From the NCBI GenBank assembly GCA_016209495.1, contig JACQVX010000002.1, forward strand, positions 1 to 33,013: a DNA stretch of 33,013 bases. The letters are read 5' to 3'. Position 1 is the first letter of the stretch, and each line of letters starts with the position of its first letter. Below the pieces are notes generated by a model that did no database searches, had not been told where the DNA came from, and saw only the letters and a program-made list of their open reading frames with translations. Positions 6,100-14,299 of the stretch are shown here, piece after piece. Position numbers and translations under genes: made by a program. This DNA is from Planctomycetota bacterium (GTDB lineage: Bacteria; Planctomycetota; JACQVX01).

Positions 6100-9000
6100 C
6101 GTTCGCCGTGATCTCCCGGGTGTAGACGGGCTGCAGGACCCCGGCCACGGTCCAGATCCGGCCCCCGGGGTCGATCCAGCGCACCCGGTCGTAGGTCAGG
6201 TCCGTGAAGTAGACCGAGCCGTCCGGGGCCGTGGCTACCCCCCGGACGCCGGAGATGCCGCCCTCCAGGGCCCGGACTCCGTCCACCCCCCAGGCGTCCA
6301 CCCCGGTCCCGGCCACGGTGCGGACGCAGCCGGGCTCCACCGTCACCCCCCCCGCTGCCACCGGCGCGGGGGCCAGGTTGAAGGCCCTGAGGCGCGTGGC
6401 CACCTGCGGCTTCAGGTCCCCCCCCTCGCCGACCCACAGCAAGCCCTGGCGGTCCACATGGAGGGCCGTGACGTGGCCCACGCGGGCGAGGGGGGCCGCC
6501 ACGCCGTCCTCCAGGGACTCCCCCTCCCCGCCCAGGCTAGCCGTGCCCCCGGGGGGGATGGGCCCGCCCCGGTCGATGGGGCGCGCCCAGGGATTGAAGC
6601 GCACCAGGGCCGTGCGGGCCGGGCGACCCGCGACCACGCCCCTGGCCGGGTCCCAGCTCGACTGGAGGAGGACCGCCAGGTAGACATCCCCCGCCGGGTC
6701 CGTGGCCACGCGCAGGTTCGCCAGCGGGAGGCCGCTCGCCAGAGGCTGCAGGGTGAAGAGCGTCTGGACATGGCCGCCCGGGAGGGTCCCGGAGGAGAGG
6801 TCCACCGGCTCGGTCCCCAGGTTGACCACGCGGAGCCGGGCCTGTCCCAGGGGCGGGTGACAGTCCGTGAAGAAGAGCAGGCCCGCGGGGGAGAGGGCGA
6901 GCGAGGTGGGCGCCACCCGGGCCCGCAGGGCATCGAGTCCATCGCCTTCCCCGGGGACCGAGGGAGCCGAGCCGTCGCCGGCCACCGGCCAGGAACGCCC
7001 GGTCGAGAGTTCGATGCGGCGCACCCTCCAGGCCTCGCCCACGTAGAGGGACCCCGCGTGCCCCAGGGCCAGCTCCTCTGGTAGGCTGACGCAGGCCGAG
7101 CGGGCGTCCTCGCCCGGGGCCGCATCGGACCAGGCCCCGTTGCCCGCCACGGTGGCCACGACCCCCGGCGCCAGCCGCTGGCCTGCCACCTCCACCACCC
7201 GTTCGTCACGATTGATCGCCCTCAGCCGCCCCGCCTCGCGCTCGGCCAGGTATAGGACACCGCGCGGACTGGCCGCCAGGGCCGAGGGCCGGCGAAAGGC
7301 CGCCGCCATGGCGGGCCCGCCGTCGCCGCCGGAGCCCGGCACCCCGCTCCCCGCGATGAGGACGAGGCGGCCCTCCGGGTCCACCCTGTAGACCTGCCCC
7401 AGGACCAGGTCCGTCACGATGAGCGAACCGTCCGCCTCCACGGCGATGCCCTGCGGCATGAGGCCACAGGCCGTGGCGGCCAGGCCGCTGCGCGCCGGGC
7501 CGGTCCCCCCGCCCGCCACCACCACGGCGCCCCGCGGCGGCACCTCCTGGCCCCAGAGGCGTACGGGGGCCTCCGCCGTCCCCAGGGCCCAGACCACGCC
7601 AGCGACGGCGTCGGCGACCACGAGGGCCCCGCCGGGCCCGGCCTGGAGGCGCGGGGCCACGTCCGCCACCTGGAAGCCGGTCGTCGAGATCCCGCGGCCC
7701 AGGACGGCAGGGGCGGCGGAATGCATGGGCGAGGGCTCGAAGGGGAGCCGCAACCGCCCGTGGGGATCCACCGCCAGGATCTGCCGCTCGGCCGTCAGCA
7801 CCCAGAGGGTCCCCGCCGCGTCCACGGCCACGTCCACGGGGACGCCGATCCCCGTGCGGGTGGCCTGGGCCCCGGCCCGGGCCGGACCCCGGCCGCCGTT
7901 GCCGGCTACCGTCTCCAGGACGCCCGAGTCCCTCCATACCTTGTAGACCCGCCTCGCCCCCAGGTCCGCCACGTAGAGGTCTCCGGCCACGTCCATGGCC
8001 AGCCCCGTGGGCCAGATGAGCTGGGTGGCGAGGGCCGAGTCGCCGTCGCTCGCGAGACCGGCCCCCCCCAGCCCGACCACGGTGGTCATCGCCCCCGGCG
8101 GGACCTGGACCCCGAAGGCCTCCAGGGCCTCGGCCGTGGGGTTGACCAGCCGCACACGCTGGTGCAGGGCGTCGGCCACATAGACCTCGCCCCGTGGACC
8201 CGCCAGCACCGTCTCGGGCAGCCCCAGGGCCGCCTCCAGTGCGGGGGCGCCCTCCCGCACGGCGCCGCCGGCCACGGTGGCCATGAGGCGGTTGTCCAGG
8301 CGGAAGGCCGGGACCACCGCCTCGGGACCGGGGCGACCGCTGGACTCCTCCATGGGTCGGACCCGCAGGCGGCAACGCCGGACCTGGGCGTTGCCCAGGT
8401 CGGCGAAGGCGTCCCAGGAGAGCCGGTGGAGAGTCCCCTCCGGGCTCGCCTCCAGGGCGCCCGCTCGCCGCCCCTGGAGGGTCGCGGCCCGCCAGGTGGC
8501 GCCGTCGTCGGCGCTGAACTCCACCTCGAGGTGCGAGGCCTGTGCCCCCGGGTCCCGCAGCACCAGCTCCAGGTCCACCCGATCGCTGGCGACCCCCGCG
8601 ATCGGAAGGGCCTCCACCCGGGGCACCGTGTTGTAGAGGCGCAGGGGTCCCGACACCGCGGGCTGGAGGCTGCGTCGGACCGAGATCCCGCGGTCCACCC
8701 CCCAGAAGGCCACCACCACCCGGGGGTGATCGGCCTCGGGCAGGTCCCGCTCCGAGTCCCACCAGACCTCCCGCGCCGCCGCTGGCGATGGGGATGCGGG
8801 GGCCGCCTGGGCCCCAAGCAAGCTGCAGGTCTGGTCCTCGGGGAAGCCCCCGACCCCGTCCAGGGAGTAGCGGGCCTCCAGGGCCACCTCGTCCCCCTCC
8901 GCGTCCTCCACGGCGACGCACCACCGCACCTGCCCCCAGGACGCACCCGCGGGCCCTTCCACGAGGCGGATCACCGGGGGGCTGGACAGGTCCACGGGGA

Positions 9001-11359
9001 AGGGCCGAGTGGCCTTGGGCTCCCCACGGGACGGGGCGAGGCGGACGATCACCTCCGGGAACCGCCGCCGGGGCGCCAGGGCGCCCAGGTCCGTCCCCGC
9101 GTCCCAGAGGTAGCGCCCCTCGCCGGCGGGCGGTTCCCGCGCGCTCGTGGCCTCTAGCCAGGTCCGGGCGCCGTCCACGGACCAGTGGGCGCGCACCCCC
9201 GTGGCGCGCGAGGTGTCGTAGCCCACTTCCACCAGGGGGCCCTGGGGCCCCTCGGGTGACCGCAGGACCAGGCGCACCGGGGTCAGCCACCAGACCGCCG
9301 GAAGCGCCACCACGGCCATGAGGGCCGCGCTCCCCAGACCCACCGCTACCAGGGACCGGCGCGCGCGCCGCCTCGGCCCGTAGGGGAGGAAGGCCCCGGC
9401 GGAGCGCCGCACGCCGCGGCCCTCCGTGACCCGCCCCAGGTCCGCCAGGGCGGCGGCGGCCGACGCGTAGCGCCGGCGCGGCTGCTTGGCCAGCAGGTTC
9501 TCCACGAGGGCCGCCAGCCCCTCCGGGACCCCCGGGGCCGCCTCGAGGAGCGGCCTCGGGGCCGTCTCCAGGTGGTGCATCAGGACGGCCATCTGGGTGT
9601 CCGCGTCGAAGGGCGGCCGCCCGGCCAGGGCGTGGTAGAAGCTGGCCCCCAGGGAGTAGAGGTCCGTGCGCTCGTCCACGGCGTCGCCGCTGCACTGTTC
9701 CGGGGCCATGTAGTAGGGCGTCCCCACGGCGGTCCCCGTGAGGGTGAGGGCCTCCCGGTCCTCGGTGGACTTCGCCAGGCCGAAGTCGGCTATCTTCACG
9801 CCCCCCCCCTCCGGGAGGAGCAGGTTCTCCGGCTTGATGTCCCGGTGGACGATGCCCCGCGCGTGGGCCGCCGAGAGGCCCTCCAGGCAAGGCGCGAGGA
9901 GGGCCATGGCCTCCCCCGCCAGGAGCGGCCCCTCCGCGTCGATGCGCTCGCGCAAGGTCCGCCCCCGCACGTACTCCATAGCGATCCAGGCCGGCTCCGA
10001 CTCCAGGGCGAACTCCAGGACCCGCACCACCGCCGGGTGGTCCACGGCGGCGGCCGACCTCGCCTCGCGCTCGAAGCGCGTCCGGGCCAGGGACCCGCCC
10101 GTCCCACGGAGGAGCTTCAGGGCCACCGGGGCGCCCCCGCCCTCCCGCTCGGCGAGCCAGACCTGACCCATCCCGCCCTCGCCCAGGAGGCGGTAGAGCC
10201 GGTAGGGCCCGAAGCGGCCCCCCGGGGCAGGGCCCCCGGCCGTCCCCTGGGCCTCGTCCGGCGCGGCCTCCGGGGCGCGGGCGAAGGGGGCGAGCACCGC
10301 CTGGACCGCCGCCATGCCCGGGTAGCGAGACGCGGGCTCCTTGGCCATCATCCGGGAGAGCACCACGCAGAGCGTCTCCGGGACCGCCGGGTTGCGTGCC
10401 CGCGGGGAGAGGGGCTCGGCGCGGAGCTGCTTCTGGAGCAGCTCCATGACCCCCTCGCCCTCGAAGGGAGGCCGGCCCGTGAGGGAGTGGTAGAGCGTGG
10501 CCCCCAGGGAATAGACGTCGGCCCGCGCGTCCACCTCCTGGCCCCGCACCTGTTCCGGGGCCATGTAGTGCGGGCTGCCGATGACCTGGCCCGCGCGCGT
10601 GAGGGCCATCCCCTGCTCCGCCGCAGATCGGGCCAGGCCGAAATCGCTCACCTTCACGCCCCCGTCCCGCTGCACCAGGAGGTTCCCGGGCTTCACGTCC
10701 CTGTGGACCACCCCGGCCGTGTGGGCCGCCGCGAGGCCCTCGGCCGCCTGCAATATGATCCGGACGGCCTCGTTCACCGCGAGCTGTCCCTGGGCGAGGA
10801 CGTGGTCCAGGCTGGTCCCGTCCACCCGCTCCATCTCGATGTAGTGCACGCCGTCCACCTGCCCTGCGCTGTGCACCGACACCACCCGAGGGTGGCGCAC
10901 CCGCGCCGCCAGACGGGCCTCCCGGAGGAATCGGACGGCCGAGCCGGGGTTCCCCAGGGCCTCGGGGGAGATGACCTTCAGGGCCACGGGTCGCTCCAGC
11001 TCGGTGTGGCGCGCGAGGTATACGGTCCCCATGCCGCCCCAGCCCAGGGGCAGCTCGATGACGAAGGGCCCGAAGCGCTCCCCCGGCGCGAGGCGATCCG
11101 CACGGGTGTCCGGGAGGGCGCCGCGAGGGTCCAGGGCGCGGATGGCCGACTCCACCAACTGCGTGGCGGAGGCCGAGGGGGGCGGGAGCGCGGCCTGGGT
11201 CGCCGAGGCGAGCCCCTCCTGGACCAGCCGGCCCAGGACCGCGTCCGCGTCGCCCCGGACGCCCTCGATGGCCTTGAGACACGACGCGATCTGGGCAGGC
11301 GCGATGGCCCCCTGGTCCAGGACGCTGGAGAGGGCGAGGATGTGGTCCCGGGTGAACAC
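5969..11359 (-). CDS. Receptor with two tandem Ser/Thr kinase domains and NHL propeller
   Basis: A 1,796-residue membrane protein starting at GTG 11359, 6 bp after the previous stop and next to a GGGGG site. After a helical N-terminus (1-90), kinase 1 spans about 96-358 (GWGGMG loop at 106-111, Lys128, HRD 219-221, Asn226, DFG 239-241, APE 267-269). Kinase 2 spans about 383-645 (GEGGMG at 393-398, Lys415, HRD 505-507, Asn512, DFG 525-527, APE 552-554). Both keep all catalytic residues, so both should be active PknB/Hanks kinases. A basic stretch and one transmembrane helix (about 669-692) lead to an outside part: three FnIII-like repeats carrying WDxxxDL, then many NHL-type repeats ending YVADMLNHRVRRFAH. 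It probably senses an external ligand and phosphorylates cytoplasmic Ser/Thr targets. Dual kinase domains in one chain are uncommon. The ligand is unknown. Confidence 0.93.
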   Translation of the reverse strand: MFTRDHILALSSVLDQGAIAPAQIASCLKAIEGVRGDADAVLGRLVQEGLASATQAALPPPSASATQLVESAIRALDPRGALPDTRADRLAPGERFGPFVIELPLGWGGMGTVYLARHTELERPVALKVISPEALGNPGSAVRFLREARLAARVRHPRVVSVHSAGQVDGVHYIEMERVDGTSLDHVLAQGQLAVNEAVRIILQAAEGLAAAHTAGVVHRDVKPGNLLVQRDGGVKVSDFGLARSAAEQGMALTRAGQVIGSPHYMAPEQVRGQEVDARADVYSLGATLYHSLTGRPPFEGEGVMELLQKQLRAEPLSPRARNPAVPETLCVVLSRMMAKEPASRYPGMAAVQAVLAPFARAPEAAPDEAQGTAGGPAPGGRFGPYRLYRLLGEGGMGQVWLAEREGGGAPVALKLLRGTGGSLARTRFEREARSAAAVDHPAVVRVLEFALESEPAWIAMEYVRGRTLRERIDAEGPLLAGEAMALLAPCLEGLSAAHARGIVHRDIKPENLLLPEGGGVKIADFGLAKSTEDREALTLTGTAVGTPYYMAPEQCSGDAVDERTDLYSLGASFYHALAGRPPFDADTQMAVLMHHLETAPRPLLEAAPGVPEGLAALVENLLAKQPRRRYASAAAALADLGRVTEGRGVRRSAGAFLPYGPRRRARRSLVAVGLGSAALMAVVALPAVWWLTPVRLVLRSPEGPQGPLVEVGYDTSRATGVRAHWSVDGARTWLEATSAREPPAGEGRYLWDAGTDLGALAPRRRFPEVIVRLAPSRGEPKATRPFPVDLSSPPVIRLVEGPAGASWGQVRWCVAVEDAEGDEVALEARYSLDGVGGFPEDQTCSLLGAQAAPASPSPAAAREVWWDSERDLPEADHPRVVVAFWGVDRGISVRRSLQPAVSGPLRLYNTVPRVEALPIAGVASDRVDLELVLRDPGAQASHLEVEFSADDGATWRAATLQGRRAGALEASPEGTLHRLSWDAFADLGNAQVRRCRLRVRPMEESSGRPGPEAVVPAFRLDNRLMATVAGGAVREGAPALEAALGLPETVLAGPRGEVYVADALHQRVRLVNPTAEALEAFGVQVPPGAMTTVVGLGGAGLASDGDSALATQLIWPTGLAMDVAGDLYVADLGARRVYKVWRDSGVLETVAGNGGRGPARAGAQATRTGIGVPVDVAVDAAGTLWVLTAERQILAVDPHGRLRLPFEPSPMHSAAPAVLGRGISTTGFQVADVAPRLQAGPGGALVVADAVAGVVWALGTAEAPVRLWGQEVPPRGAVVVAGGGTGPARSGLAATACGLMPQGIAVEADGSLIVTDLVLGQVYRVDPEGRLVLIAGSGVPGSGGDGGPAMAAAFRRPSALAASPRGVLYLAEREAGRLRAINRDERVVEVAGQRLAPGVVATVAGNGAWSDAAPGEDARSACVSLPEELALGHAGSLYVGEAWRVRRIELSTGRSWPVAGDGSAPSVPGEGDGLDALRARVAPTSLALSPAGLLFFTDCHPPLGQARLRVVNLGTEPVDLSSGTLPGGHVQTLFTLQPLASGLPLANLRVATDPAGDVYLAVLLQSSWDPARGVVAGRPARTALVRFNPWARPIDRGGPIPPGGTASLGGEGESLEDGVAAPLARVGHVTALHVDRQGLLWVGEGGDLKPQVATRLRAFNLAPAPVAAGGVTVEPGCVRTVAGTGVDAWGVDGVRALEGGISGVRGVATAPDGSVYFTDLTYDRVRWIDPGGRIWTVAGVLQPVYTREITANGYNGDGRRPLDAFLNGVAGLARDDEGNLYVADMLNHRVRRFAH

Positions 11360-11365
11360 GCCGCC

Positions 11366-13021
11366 TCATCCCCCGCCCACCCGCTTCTCGACCCACTCCC
11401 TTGCACGGCCCAGCTCCGCGAGCAGGGACGCCGCCTCCGGGTCCTCGGCCCCGGCCACGGCGGGTCGGCCCCGGGCGGCCTCCACGACCCGGGCGCGGCT
11501 GTCCGCGAGCCGGGACAGCCGTTCGAAGATCCCGTCCACGCGGGTGAGGACCTCCGGGAAGCAGGGGGCCAGGACCTCCCGCTCCCGGTAGTCCCGGATC
11601 GAGGCGGGCCCCAGGCGCTCCAGCTCCCCGCGCCACCCCTCCAGCCACATGGGCCAGGTCAGTTCCCGGCCCATGCCCGATCGGGCCCGGGCGAACTCGT
11701 CCTCCAGGCCGCCCTGGAGGTAGCCCACGCACTGGAGACGGGCGCGGATGAACGCGGCCTCGGCCTGGCGGTCCGCGCTGGCCTCGGCCTCGGTCCCCTC
11801 GCGGAAGTCGAGCCGGGTCTCCAGGGGCCGCTGCCGGCGCCGGGTCTCGCGGGGGTCGCGAGGCTGGTGGACCCGCACGTGGACCGTGTAGGCCCCGTGC
11901 TGCACGCGCCGGCCCCCGAAGGGACCGAAACCGACCTCGAAGGCCTGGTCCCGGGTGAGGGTGGTCGCCCAGCTCACCACCTGGCCCTGGAAGACCAGGG
12001 CCGAGTCCACCCGGGTCCCGTCCGGCACCGAGGCCTCCCCCACCAGGCGGAAGGGCGGCGCCCCCTCGGCACCCCGGCCACCCGACGCGGCCGGCCGCCG
12101 GAGGGCCCCCTCCCGGAGGACGACCTGGGCCACCCGGACCGCCTCCCCCGCGGCCGACTCCTGGGGCGGCGGCGGGGCCTCCTCCATCCACCGGGCAGCC
12201 GTCGAGACCATCGCCTCGTAGAGGGAGCCGCCCAGGGGCCTGGCGCGGACCTCCCCGGTGGCCGGCCCCTCCGGGGGCCTCCCGACCGACTCGATCCACT
12301 CTGCGGTGCTGGAGGCGCCCTCCACCCCCCCCGGGGGGGTACCGGGCCCGCCCAGTTGCGGCCCCGTCGCAGGGGGGGAGGACAGGACCTGGATCCCAAG
12401 GACCACCAGGACCGCCGCCGCCGTGAGGCCGCTGGCCACCAGCCAGGGCAGGCCCGGGACCGCCCCCGTGGGCCGGGGGCGGGCCACGTCCTCGGGGCTG
12501 GCCAGCTTGTCCGCGGAGAAGGCCAGCTCCGCGAATTGCTCGCCGCTCACCGCCCCGCGCTCTAGCAGGAGCGCGGCCAGGTCCACCGCCTCCCCCTGGC
12601 GGCGGCGCCGGGCATGCTCCAGGCGGCACTCGGCCACCTTCTCCGGGTCCGCGAAGCCACGGCGTACCACCTCCTGGGTGATGCGCAGCTCCTCCAGCGC
12701 CTCGTGGAGGACATTGGTGGCGGGCAGCATGCTGGCCAGGGCGACCCGCAGCTCCTTGTGGGTCGCGAGGGCGAACCTGGAGGCATAGGCGCACGCCGTC
12801 ACCAGGGCCTCGGTCCCGGGGACGGCCGTCCCGCGGCCCAGCCTCCCCAGGCGCTCGGCCAGGTCCGGGTGGCGCGCCAGGAGGGCGTCGCGGACCGGGG
12901 GTCCGCCATCGGCCTGCCGCGTGGTCTGGACCGCGGCCAGGCAGTCCAGGAGGGCGCCCCGATCCAGGAGCCCCGCCTCCTCCACCCGCGCCAGGACGTA
13001 GAGGTCGTCGGCCAGGCGCAA
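11366..13021 (-). CDS. Single-TM partner protein of the dual kinase
   Basis: With TTG at 13021 (just after the upstream stop) this is 551 residues. An ATG at 13087 would add 22 residues but overlap the previous gene by 62 bp. Residues about 1-185 are helical and include LLERGAVSGEQFAEL, the style of small helical modules seen at the N-termini of kinases and secretion ATPases. The start (DDLYVLARVEEAGLLDRG) loosely resembles the N-terminus of the dual kinase. One transmembrane helix lies at about 190-213. A low-complexity linker follows, then an extracytoplasmic module (about 333-520: PDGT, VFQG, FEVGFGP, QHGAYT plus a helical part) shared with the secreted protein at 737-2167. The gene is 6 bp from the kinase start. 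I infer an accessory or co-receptor of that kinase; no enzymatic motif is visible. Confidence 0.8.
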   Translation of the reverse strand: MRLADDLYVLARVEEAGLLDRGALLDCLAAVQTTRQADGGPPVRDALLARHPDLAERLGRLGRGTAVPGTEALVTACAYASRFALATHKELRVALASMLPATNVLHEALEELRITQEVVRRGFADPEKVAECRLEHARRRRQGEAVDLAALLLERGAVSGEQFAELAFSADKLASPEDVARPRPTGAVPGLPWLVASGLTAAAVLVVLGIQVLSSPPATGPQLGGPGTPPGGVEGASSTAEWIESVGRPPEGPATGEVRARPLGGSLYEAMVSTAARWMEEAPPPPQESAAGEAVRVAQVVLREGALRRPAASGGRGAEGAPPFRLVGEASVPDGTRVDSALVFQGQVVSWATTLTRDQAFEVGFGPFGGRRVQHGAYTVHVRVHQPRDPRETRRRQRPLETRLDFREGTEAEASADRQAEAAFIRARLQCVGYLQGGLEDEFARARSGMGRELTWPMWLEGWRGELERLGPASIRDYREREVLAPCFPEVLTRVDGIFERLSRLADSRARVVEAARGRPAVAGAEDPEAASLLAELGRAREWVEKRVGGG

Positions 13022-13025
13022 GGGA

Positions 13026-13925
13026 CTAGCCGCCGTCGGAGGCCCCTGCGCCCTCGGCCTCCAGGGCGCCTGTGGAGACGAGGACATAGTCGTGGGCGCC
13101 GGATCGCGCGTCCACGTCCATCTCGTGGACGAAGTAGACCTCGGACTCCGGGGGGAACCCTTCCCCCAGGATGCGGACGCGCACCTGGGCCCCGCGCTGG
13201 AAGTCCAGGGTCATGAGGGCCATGGCCACGTGGGGTTGCCCGGGGTCCAGTCCCCGGAACCGCTTGCGCAGCTCCGCCAGCCGGGGTATGGGGCCCCGGG
13301 TCCGGAGGTGGACCAGGTCCCCCTCCCGGCAGGCCGGCTCCCGGAGCCGCGCCACGGCCTTCCCCCCGAAGCCCACCTCGCCCCTCGCCACGGTGTAGCC
13401 GTAGGCCAGGGTCTCCTTCACGGGGTTGACCTTGCCCTTGGTGCGTCTCTCGGCCTCCACCGCCGCAGTGAGGGCCTGGAGGGCCTCCACCCCCTGGCGC
13501 CCGGCCCCCAGCAGGATGAAGCGCGTCCCCTGGCCCACCACGTAGCCCGGCTTCCCCAAGAGGAGCTCGCCCCCGCGCTCCAGGGCCCGCCCCAGGACCT
13601 CCCTCAGCCCCGGGCGATGTCCCGCGCGGTAGACCGCGTCCAGCATCTCCTTCTCCCGGGATTCCAGCTCCACGGGGCGGGTAGCCCCCGCCCTGGACCG
13701 CACCCGGGGGACGCGCCGGCGCCCATCTCCCGTGCGCCTCGGCTCGCGGGGCGCGAGGGGAGCCTCGGCGGCCCCGCCCGTCCCCGCGGCGCCGACCCCG
13801 CCGCCTCCGCCGATGACGATACGGCCCCGGCAGTGCTTGCAGCGCACCACGCGCCCGGCCCACTCCGCGGGCGCCGTGCCCTCGCGCCCGCAACCCGGGC
13901 AGTGCGCGTCCACCCGTTCGCCCAT
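13026..13925 (-). CDS. Zinc-ribbon protein of unknown function
   Basis: A 299-residue protein. The N-terminus carries a zinc ribbon with Cys9, Cys12, Cys29 and Cys32 (HCPGCGREGT and RCKHCRGR). A Gly/Ala/Arg-rich linker (about 38-85) follows, then an unrecognised domain of about 200 residues that opens with ELESREKEMLDAVYRAG. It has no signal peptide or membrane segment, so it is probably cytoplasmic. The ATG is preceded by GGAGGG at a normal distance. It is the second gene of the dual-kinase unit, directly upstream of the single-TM partner. Such ribbons often mediate protein or nucleic-acid contacts. It could be an adaptor or substrate of the kinases, which is inference. Confidence 0.8.
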   Translation of the reverse strand: MGERVDAHCPGCGREGTAPAEWAGRVVRCKHCRGRIVIGGGGGVGAAGTGGAAEAPLAPREPRRTGDGRRRVPRVRSRAGATRPVELESREKEMLDAVYRAGHRPGLREVLGRALERGGELLLGKPGYVVGQGTRFILLGAGRQGVEALQALTAAVEAERRTKGKVNPVKETLAYGYTVARGEVGFGGKAVARLREPACREGDLVHLRTRGPIPRLAELRKRFRGLDPGQPHVAMALMTLDFQRGAQVRVRILGEGFPPESEVYFVHEMDVDARSGAHDYVLVSTGALEAEGAGASDGG

Positions 13926-13959
13926 GCACCCTCCGACGCCCCCGGGCGTGGAGGCCCTC

Positions 13960-14193
13960 TCAGGCCAGGACGTCCAGGACGTTCCTCGTCCCCCCCAGGG
14001 ACCCGGTCGCCGGCGGCCGGTCGGCGGCCGCCATCACCCTGAAACGGGGCGACTCCAGGCTGCTGCCGGGGGTGGCCAGCGTGGCCTTGGGCTGCCCCAT
14101 CGTGGGGGTCTTGCCGCCCAGGGACCCCGCGTTGTGGACGAGCCCCCTCCCCAGACCGAACGCACCCCCCGGAACGGACCCGATGGAGGCCAT
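13960..14193 (-). CDS. Small glycine-rich protein, unknown
   Basis: A 77-residue protein from ATG 14193 (MASIGSVPGGAFGLGRG), rich in Gly, Ser and Pro with no Cys, signal peptide or membrane helix. The frame is open 13 codons further upstream to ATG 14232, but that ATG overlaps the -10 element. ATG 14193 has an excellent ribosome-binding site (GGGGAGGAGG) and lies about 30 nt from the predicted transcription start. It is the first gene of the dual-kinase unit. Its function is unknown; a kinase substrate or a leader peptide is conceivable. Confidence 0.6.
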   Translation of the reverse strand: MASIGSVPGGAFGLGRGLVHNAGSLGGKTPTMGQPKATLATPGSSLESPRFRVMAAADRPPATGSLGGTRNVLDVLA

Positions 14194-14207
14194 GACGTCC
14201 CTCCTCC

Positions 14208-14224
14208 CCTTGCCTCGGGCAAGG
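14208..14224 (-). promoter_or_regulatory. 5' stem-loop beside the ribosome-binding site
   Basis: A perfect 7-bp inverted repeat (CCTTGCC/GGCAAGG, 3-nt loop) sits at the expected first transcribed bases of the dual-kinase unit, immediately before the GGGGAGGAGG ribosome-binding site of the small gene. It could stabilise the 5' end, act as an operator, or gate translation. Its position is seen; its function is inferred. Confidence 0.5.
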
Positions 14225-14230
14225 ACGATC

Positions 14231-14260
14231 ATGATACGTGGCCCGGCGAGCGGCCGTCAA
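14231..14260 (-). promoter_or_regulatory. Promoter of the dual-kinase unit
   Basis: TTGACG at 14260-14255 and TATCAT at 14236-14231 are separated by 18 bp, close to the sigma-70 consensus (5/6 at each element). The predicted start is near 14224, giving a leader of about 30 nt to the small gene at 14193. It lies in the only gap between the YiiX-like gene and the kinase cluster. Confidence 0.65.
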
Positions 14261-14264
14261 TGCG

Positions 14265-14283
14265 GGCCGGCGAGGCCCCGGCC
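14265..14283 (-). terminator. Possible terminator hairpin after the YiiX-like gene
   Basis: GGCCGG and CCGGCC form a 6-bp stem with a 7-nt loop just after the stop at 14300 and before the next promoter. There is no T-run. It may end the alpha-2-macroglobulin/YiiX transcript, with low certainty. Confidence 0.3.
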
Positions 14284-14299
14284 TGGTGTCGTGCGACTC

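Noticed and set aside
9572-12565. Nearly 1,000-codon plus-strand frame antisense to the dual kinase
   Set aside because: The sequence is biased (Gly, Arg, His, Leu) with no motifs, and the minus strand is fully explained.
7206-12794. Very long minus-strand open frame (over 1,800 codons) in another phase over the kinase genes
   Set aside because: Its translation is Gly/Pro/Arg-rich with no domains, while the alternative phase encodes the full kinase and NHL motifs. Long shadow frames are expected at this GC content.
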